A DNA stretch of 64,000 nucleotides from Gibbula magus. Lineage: Eukaryota; Mollusca; Gastropoda; Trochida; Trochidae. The position numbers were made by a program, and so were the translations under genes. Positions within the stretch are counted from its first letter, which is position 1, and the number at the start of each line of letters is the position of its first letter. The notes beneath the pieces are model-generated. The model saw only the letters and a list, made by a program, of their open reading frames with translations, did no database searches and was not told where the DNA came from. This document shows, piece by piece, positions 58,091 through 64,000 of this stretch. Location of the stretch: NCBI GenBank assembly GCA_936450465.1, contig OW388304.1, forward strand, positions 12,122,708-12,186,707. Direction: 5' to 3'.

Positions 58091-58840
58091 ACTTAGAACT
58101 CCACCTACTTTTGATTGACAGGTTCAATGACGTCACTGCTTCTGTGATTTCCTACGTAATCGTTTCATATGACGCGATGTCGCCAAGCTGTGTGGACGTG
58201 TTTTTTTTAACTCTGACTTTTCGAAAAACGTATTTGATCGTAACATTTGTTATGGTAAAACTAGAGATAATCTTCCGTCTGTTTTTGAGGTGAGCTCATT
58301 TTCCTCTGTTCATTGTATTCGGAAATAAGTTCTTTTTAACCATGTAGAAACCGTTGTCTAAATCAAATTGTGGAATGTGCGAGTCATTAAAATTACCATT
58401 GTTGTTTCATAATTTAATGCAGATGGAAGTAAATATCTATTTAGTTATTAGTGCTTTGTGTTAACAGAAAAAGACCCAGAATATAATTAATTCATAATTT
58501 TATAATAAATTAAAATCGGCTTTTTTGGCTTTAGTTCCTTAAAACACTGAACGTTTTTGTTTGTAAAACCACTTTAATAAGGCTGAAACAAAGTGTACAC
58601 TAATTATGCTAACTAACAAATGCATGTTACATGCAAAATAATCTGAAACTCATATCTTTATACCGCCTGTGTTGCGTAGTGTCGAGGTCGTGTTTACTTG
58701 ACTTGTTTTTGACCAATCAGACACAGAGAGGGCGTGTCATGAAGAGCGTTTTAGCGTTGAGTTCGTAATCATTAAGAGTCTATTTTGTCAGGAAAATACG
58801 ACCGTCTGATTGGCTGAGAAAGTAGGTTGAGTTCTAAAAG
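58091..58840. mobile_element. Possible 750-bp TIR element
   Basis: TTAGAACTCCACCTACTTT (58,093-58,111) and the reverse complement of 58,819-58,837 agree except at one base. The interior is AT-rich with no coding signal. It abuts the foldback at 57,983-58,088, which may be part of the same structure. Confidence 0.5.
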
Positions 58841-59785
58841 AAGAATAAAATCATGTGTCTAAAGCAAGTAATGTGAGGGTAATTGGGAATATTCAAGTGT
58901 ATTTCATTTATATCACGAGTAAGTGAAACAACGACAAGCATCAAACCATGTTACCAATGTTTTATATATTTTCAACTACGATATTAAAAATAATATTTAG
59001 TCGTTATATAGAACGACATAAAAAATTAGAAGAAAGTGATATAAAAGTACCTTCTTGGGGTGTTAGAGGATGGAGGCTGCATTATCGTCTCAATGAAACC
59101 CCTATATCGTCACACAGCGTCCGAGCGATGTCCAGTACGACCTTACATTCTTTCTCATAGACAGTTCGAGTATAATTTCGTTGCTGCAGTGACCTGAAAT
59201 AATTCATATGCAATATGGACGGGATGCATAATAGCATTTGCAACAATAGATATAACAACTCGCATATTGATAAATACAGCTCAACAAACAAACAAAATCA
59301 TTTGAAATACAAAAAACAATAACTTTTATTAAATAAACCAATTTAATGAAATTTACTTTGAATTTTAAAAATATACACTTTAAAAAGTAAGGAGTAAAAA
59401 AGTAAAGTTACCTTTCCTGAATGAATAGTGTACTTGTCCTTGGACTGTTCATGATGAAGCCATTGTGTGAACAAATTCATTCTAAAAACCACTCAGTCTT
59501 TATAGGCAATGAAATGTATTACTGCTCAGTGTTGCTGAATTCAAGCACGACGCTTATGCTGTAGCACGACTCGTAAGCTTTATATAAAATGTACGCCTCA
59601 TGCACTTAGGACAATTTAAGAAATTCAGTGCTCACAGTGCTGATGATGACGTCAATGTCCCTTACATTTGCATATGAAAATGAGAAATGTCAATGTTTTT
59701 CATGTTGTGTTCGAGAGAATGTTTCCCAAATTTGTTGACAATTCATTTGAAATATATTCATTTTATGACATTTTCTTGACGACTC
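58841..59785. other. Intergenic stretch without recognised features
   Basis: AT-rich; one CRE palindrome TGACGTCA at 59,647-59,654. No coding signal. Confidence 0.5.
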
Positions 59786-59853
59786 AAGCATTTGACTGTG
59801 CTCTAAGATAGATAGAGAACTCGCAGCAGTACATAATCGGGATATAAATGTAC
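59786..59853. repeat. Right members of two interleaved inverted repeats
   Basis: Partners of 57,700-57,720 and 57,757-57,774; see there. Confidence 0.9.
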
Positions 59854-60059
59854 GGGTTTGAGAGGGTTAGGCTCGGAAGTAAACATGTAACATTATCATT
59901 TTACAGCGTAAGTGAGCAAGACTTTTGAAATTCGAAATGGCTTGATATAAATTATTAGTTTATAATAAACATGTATTTTATATACATGTATTTTAGTATC
60001 TATCTAAATTCTTGGATAGTAAAGATTATGTACGTTTCAAGAAGATAGATTATTTTGCA

Positions 60060-61600
60060 GACACGATGGCACCAGAGAGCACTATGTCTTCTTAGCTGAC
60101 AGCATTGCGAGGCAATCAGTCTTTTCTTGTCCTGGAATAGTTGTGAATGGAGATTTTTGTAAGTACATGTATAACACAGCGTATATCATGACGCACACAT
60201 TGTCAAGGGTCATATATTTAGCGAGAATATAATGTGATTTCACCACATCTAATCATTTTAACTTACTTAACAGTAAAACTTTATTGGAACAATATTATAC
60301 ATGTACGTGCTTTATCCTATGTGTATGTGTAATATATAAAAGAGTAAATAAAATGCCGCTCGGTTTATATAGTATAAGTCATATTTATGAATATATCTTC
60401 ATGTTAGATTTAGTGTATATAATTTCTATAGATAATGTCCTCCACTAATGTCTCACCTATGGCGTTGATGCAAGACGTTTCTTGTAGGTTCAATGATTCG
60501 TAATTAACACATGTATTGAATTTTTGGGGGTTGTATCAAACTATGTTTTGCATGGTGGTTATTATTACAATATTTGGATGTACGTATTTTGTCCTTGGCC
60601 AATATGTATTATACAAAGTTTATCATATGACGCTTTTAAATCCATAGTTGAAAATAGCCACTGGGGTCATTGGTATTGAGTTGTGCGATTATCATTTGCC
60701 TTATTGGTTACCTTTAGCATTTTTAAATATTTAATTATTTTTTTGTAATTTGAAGATTGATTTACTATTGGTTAATTGTAAAGGAATATTAACTGAGGGA
60801 AAACTGCGTGTAAGATCCATTACAAAGTCTGTTCTATTTATTTATTACCCTATCTATGATTACGAATGATCAGTTCCAACCATGGTAAATGATTCCGAAA
60901 CGTCACTTACTGTACCCAGACAACTTATGAAAGGGATTAAATTCGTCATAGGTTATATATGTCAACGCAGTGATATGTAAATAATATGTAAAAGATTTAC
61001 AAAATAACCCGTATTGAGAAACGATATTTCGTAAGAGTTGTCAAATGGTAAATAAACAACAAACACATATATACGGTCAGCAAATGGCAAATGTTCTTTC
61101 ACCTTTCTATTACAAAACATTGTGTTCAAATAATAGTGTTCGATATATTAACAGAAACACGACGTAATATTCTGATATCGTAAGTTTTGAGATACTTGCA
61201 TACGTCCACGCTTTTAACAATTATATAAAATGTATGGTTACTGGAAAACACCTTGCATTTTCTCGTGTGAGGGTTAAACTCTCGTGTAAGAAAGACATTG
61301 TGGATGAATATATCACGTAATCATATGAAATCAATAGGTAGTACAAATTCTATTTCATAATTCCTGAAGGTATTTGACTGTGGACATGCGAAATGAATTG
61401 ACAGTATTGATTGCAAGTGTAGTTGAAATGAAATAAATATTATATCCTTGTTATTTTTAGTATTTCCAGTCGCAAATGCATATTAGGATATCAAATATTG
61501 TGTCATACTCAAGAATAAATTGAAGTTTGAATTCATGTTAACAAAGGTTATGTCCTATTTGATTTAATATGGAAAATGTTGTGCAAATATGCAAAAAATT
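60060..61600. repeat. Region related to 42.2-42.84 kb, part inverted and part direct
   Basis: 60,065-60,150 is the reverse complement of 42,195-42,285, and 61,465-61,600 matches 42,690-42,840 directly. The sequence between is longer here and mostly unmatched. Confidence 0.7.
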
Positions 61601-63650
61601 AATCTTGAGAGAGGATCAAGAGATTTGACATTTACATATTGACATGGAATATGAGGAATGAAAGATTGCAACGATAAAAAGTTTGCTATTTGACGTAATA
61701 GAAAGCACATAGAATTTTAATCCCAAACAAATGTCAAGTCGAATTACTCATATGTCAGCATATGACATTTAAACAGTAAGCAGAAACACGAGGAATATGA
61801 GTGTTAACTTGTTGTTTTAACGGTAAGTGTCGCTTACACGTGCGAGTAATAAGATTTTCGTTTTAAATTAGCTATGTAACCGTGTTTTTTAGAACGTAAG
61901 CATAAAGAAAAGTTGTTATTAAGTAGTAGAATGTTATATCTACACTGCACTATATTGTCCGTTTGTCTCCATCTGAATGTTAAATTGAGATTTAAGGAGT
62001 CGTAACAAATTTGTTTGCTATATCCGTATTCTACTGTACCTCTTTGATCTCTTCTAAACTGTAAAAATATCAGCAGGGGCGGATACAGGAGTTTGGTATC
62101 ACAAGTTCAACTATTGAAATGATTCCTTTGGAATATGAGTATGAATATTACAAGAATATGTGAGCAAAGAAAAATAAGCTTAAATATAGTCGCAAGCGAC
62201 GAAAAGGCGGTTTCAGCGTTTCAATTGTTTTAATAAAGACATCTGTCCTATGTTGCTGCGTATTTTTTTAAAAACAAGTTTCAAGTCTCTAGCATATCTC
62301 TAGGAGTATTGAGACCCAAAGTTTACATGTTAAAATCGAACAATTGTGTGACTATATACAATGGTGTGAGCTGTACTTACGTAAATAAATAGACCTGAAG
62401 TGGTTGTTTCAGACCTATTTTCAAAAGGGAGAAATTGGCGTACTGGTTAGGTAGAATACCATTTAATAATAATATTTGAATAAAAGGAAAAGAGAACGAA
62501 TAGATTTGAAATAGTTTAGAAATGCACGGACAATGAAGATGTAGAACAGGGCTTTAAAGTATGATAAACGGCAGAATAAATGTCTGTGGATACGAGACAA
62601 TGATGTCTCAAATCCGTTACCCTTGGCTGGTTTTAGAATACGCATTGAATGGTTACAATAGGTATACTGTGTGAAAGACTTGCTTTAAACGAGCGCAGTT
62701 TCATTGATACGTTTGTTAATCAATTGCCACATGCGTAATGTATGAATGATGGACAAGGAACTATTTTGGCGGATGAAAAAACCACCTTGCCTTATATGGA
62801 ATTAGCGTACTATGACAATAGTAAAATCTTGTTTATGAATGAATGAAGTGTTAATTCGTTCACTCGTGCTACGTTCCTTAATAATTCTCTATTATGTAAA
62901 GATAACAAATTGCATACCAATGTCTGTGTGCATTACACTCAATGTGAATCATATAAAATATTTGAAGACCCGAAACTATAGTCCGATTTACATGCACAGA
63001 TCTTTCAAGCATAATCAACCTAGATTTGTCTGTTTCTTTGGCTGATACATGTGCGTTAATCGTGATGCAGTGTCCGGTTTTCGACCAGAACTACTTTTAC
63101 ATATATATCGTCACTATACTGAGTCGACTGTCTTCAAATTGGTAACATTCAGTACTTCTCGATACAATAGCATCATATATAACAGGCCTGACCCTCAACA
63201 ACACAATGTACGCCAAAACGAAAGTGTGAATATCCTGTTCACACATCAAAATGAAAGTCAAATTTGATGAACTTATGTTTAAAACTCATTAGTCATATAA
63301 ATTATCGTGCTAATGGCCCTTTTTTTCCAGTTGATATTGCGTCTCTCTGATGAGATAGTGTTGTCACAGCATCGTAGGATGGTCAAGGGGAAGCAACTCA
63401 TCCACATGACGCTTCAATAAAATCGTTATCATATCCAACTTGTTCAAATGTTCAACTTCAACATTAGGAGTTATTTAATGTTACTCGTTATTCCCCAATA
63501 CTTCAGCTGCAGATAAATCTAAGTTGTAGCGCTTAGATGCATATATCTTCAAAGTGGTGTAACGATTTGTCTTAGTATAGGCCTATTAGCGTAATAATTA
63601 TGATTCTCCCATTTAGAGTGAACAACAACTACCCGTATGGAATGTACCAT
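61601..63650. other. Intergenic stretch without recognised features
   Basis: AT-rich. A hAT-like terminal motif CAGGGGCGGATACAGGAG at 62,074-62,091 has no partner that I could find. Short open frames lack domains. Confidence 0.5.
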
Positions 63651-63977
63651 TCACTCAACCAGTACAGACAAATCCATTTGGCTTACGAAGTCTGACATGG
63701 AAGACATAGACCAACGTGTACATGAAGACACTACATCCTCATCCCACCTGCCATCGGGAACCACCCCCATTGACAATGTGTAGGGTACAACGCACAAAAA
63801 AGCTGTTGGATAGGAGTTTAACGTCTGCTTCCACCATTGGTGATTTCGCCGACGGGAAGTTATACTTACTTCAACTTCCAAACGCAAGGCATAACTCTTG
63901 CCAGTCTGCATTACTGGCTGATTTAATTTTGTGGTATTTCCCTCGCTTTGTTGTGTCAAGACAGTGAATAGCTGCAC
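63651..63977 (-). CDS. Unidentified open frame at the window edge (speculative)
   Basis: 108 codons open on the minus strand and not of low complexity, in a segment somewhat richer in G and C than its surroundings; other frames are also open over much of it. A GAAGTAAGT donor-like site falls near 63,870. I recognise no domain. It could be an exon of a gene that continues beyond the window, a piece of a mobile element, or chance. Confidence 0.15.
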   Translation of the reverse strand: MQLFTVLTQQSEGNTTKLNQPVMQTGKSYALRLEVEVSITSRRRNHQWWKQTLNSYPTAFLCVVPYTLSMGVVPDGRWDEDVVSSCTRWSMSSMSDFVSQMDLSVLVE

Positions 63978-64000
63978 CAGAAATGCATAGCGGGCCTGAA

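Noticed and set aside
62074..62091. hAT-like terminal motif CAGGGGCGGATACAGGAG
   Set aside because: No reverse-complement partner or target duplication was found in the window.

Overview
The window looks like AT-rich intergenic sequence from an animal nuclear genome, with no intact host gene that I can identify. The repeat content suggests a lophotrochozoan, most likely a mollusc: a chromodomain Ty3/Gypsy element, hAT transposases of the ZNF862/KIAA1586-like type, a LINE 3' end, a Tc1-like relic, and non-autonomous elements built like bivalve pearl/HINE elements (short 5' terminal motif, core repeats, ACGG microsatellite, 3' hairpin). The taxonomic call is inference, not a match to a named species.

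Layout. 1-8,234: a nearly complete minus-strand Ty3/Gypsy retrotransposon. Its LTR copies look identical wherever I compared them, so it is young; the far end of its 3' LTR lies outside the window. Gag and pol share one reading frame and are separated by a single UAG. A one-base discrepancy in a 7-base run splits the reverse transcriptase, and pol ends in a chromodomain. 8,865-36,970: two diverged copies (A about 8.9-22.2 kb, B about 24.5-37.0 kb) of a 12-13 kb tandem duplication. Inside it, two adjacent blocks have swapped order, an inverted pair of about 200 bp arms is kept in both copies, a Tc1-like relic is present only in A, and a LINE fragment and a minisatellite are present only in B. 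37.0-45.2 kb: intergenic, with several non-autonomous elements.

45.2-55.1 kb: a cluster of hAT-like elements. A 4.07 kb element (45,256-49,322) has clear terminal repeats and an exact 6-bp target duplication and carries a broken plus-strand transposase. A 432-bp MITE follows at 49,565-49,996. A 4.9 kb element (50,181-55,076) carries a broken minus-strand transposase and is itself interrupted by a pearl/HINE-like element and by a MITE packed with TAATTA palindromes. 55.5-57.7 kb: a rearranged second Gypsy relic with an LTR, a polypurine tract, an integrase C-terminus and a C2H2 zinc finger. 57.7-64.0 kb: foldback elements, interleaved inverted repeats and otherwise featureless intergenic DNA.

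Nothing forms an operon-like or pathway unit. The biology here is that of mobile elements nesting in one another and in an old segmental duplication. The most interesting points are the UAG-separated gag-pol with a chromodomain, the TAATTA-array MITE beside a transposase start, the 6-bp hAT target duplication, and the block-swapped duplication. A possible small secreted protein with six cysteines lies at 24,164-24,493.
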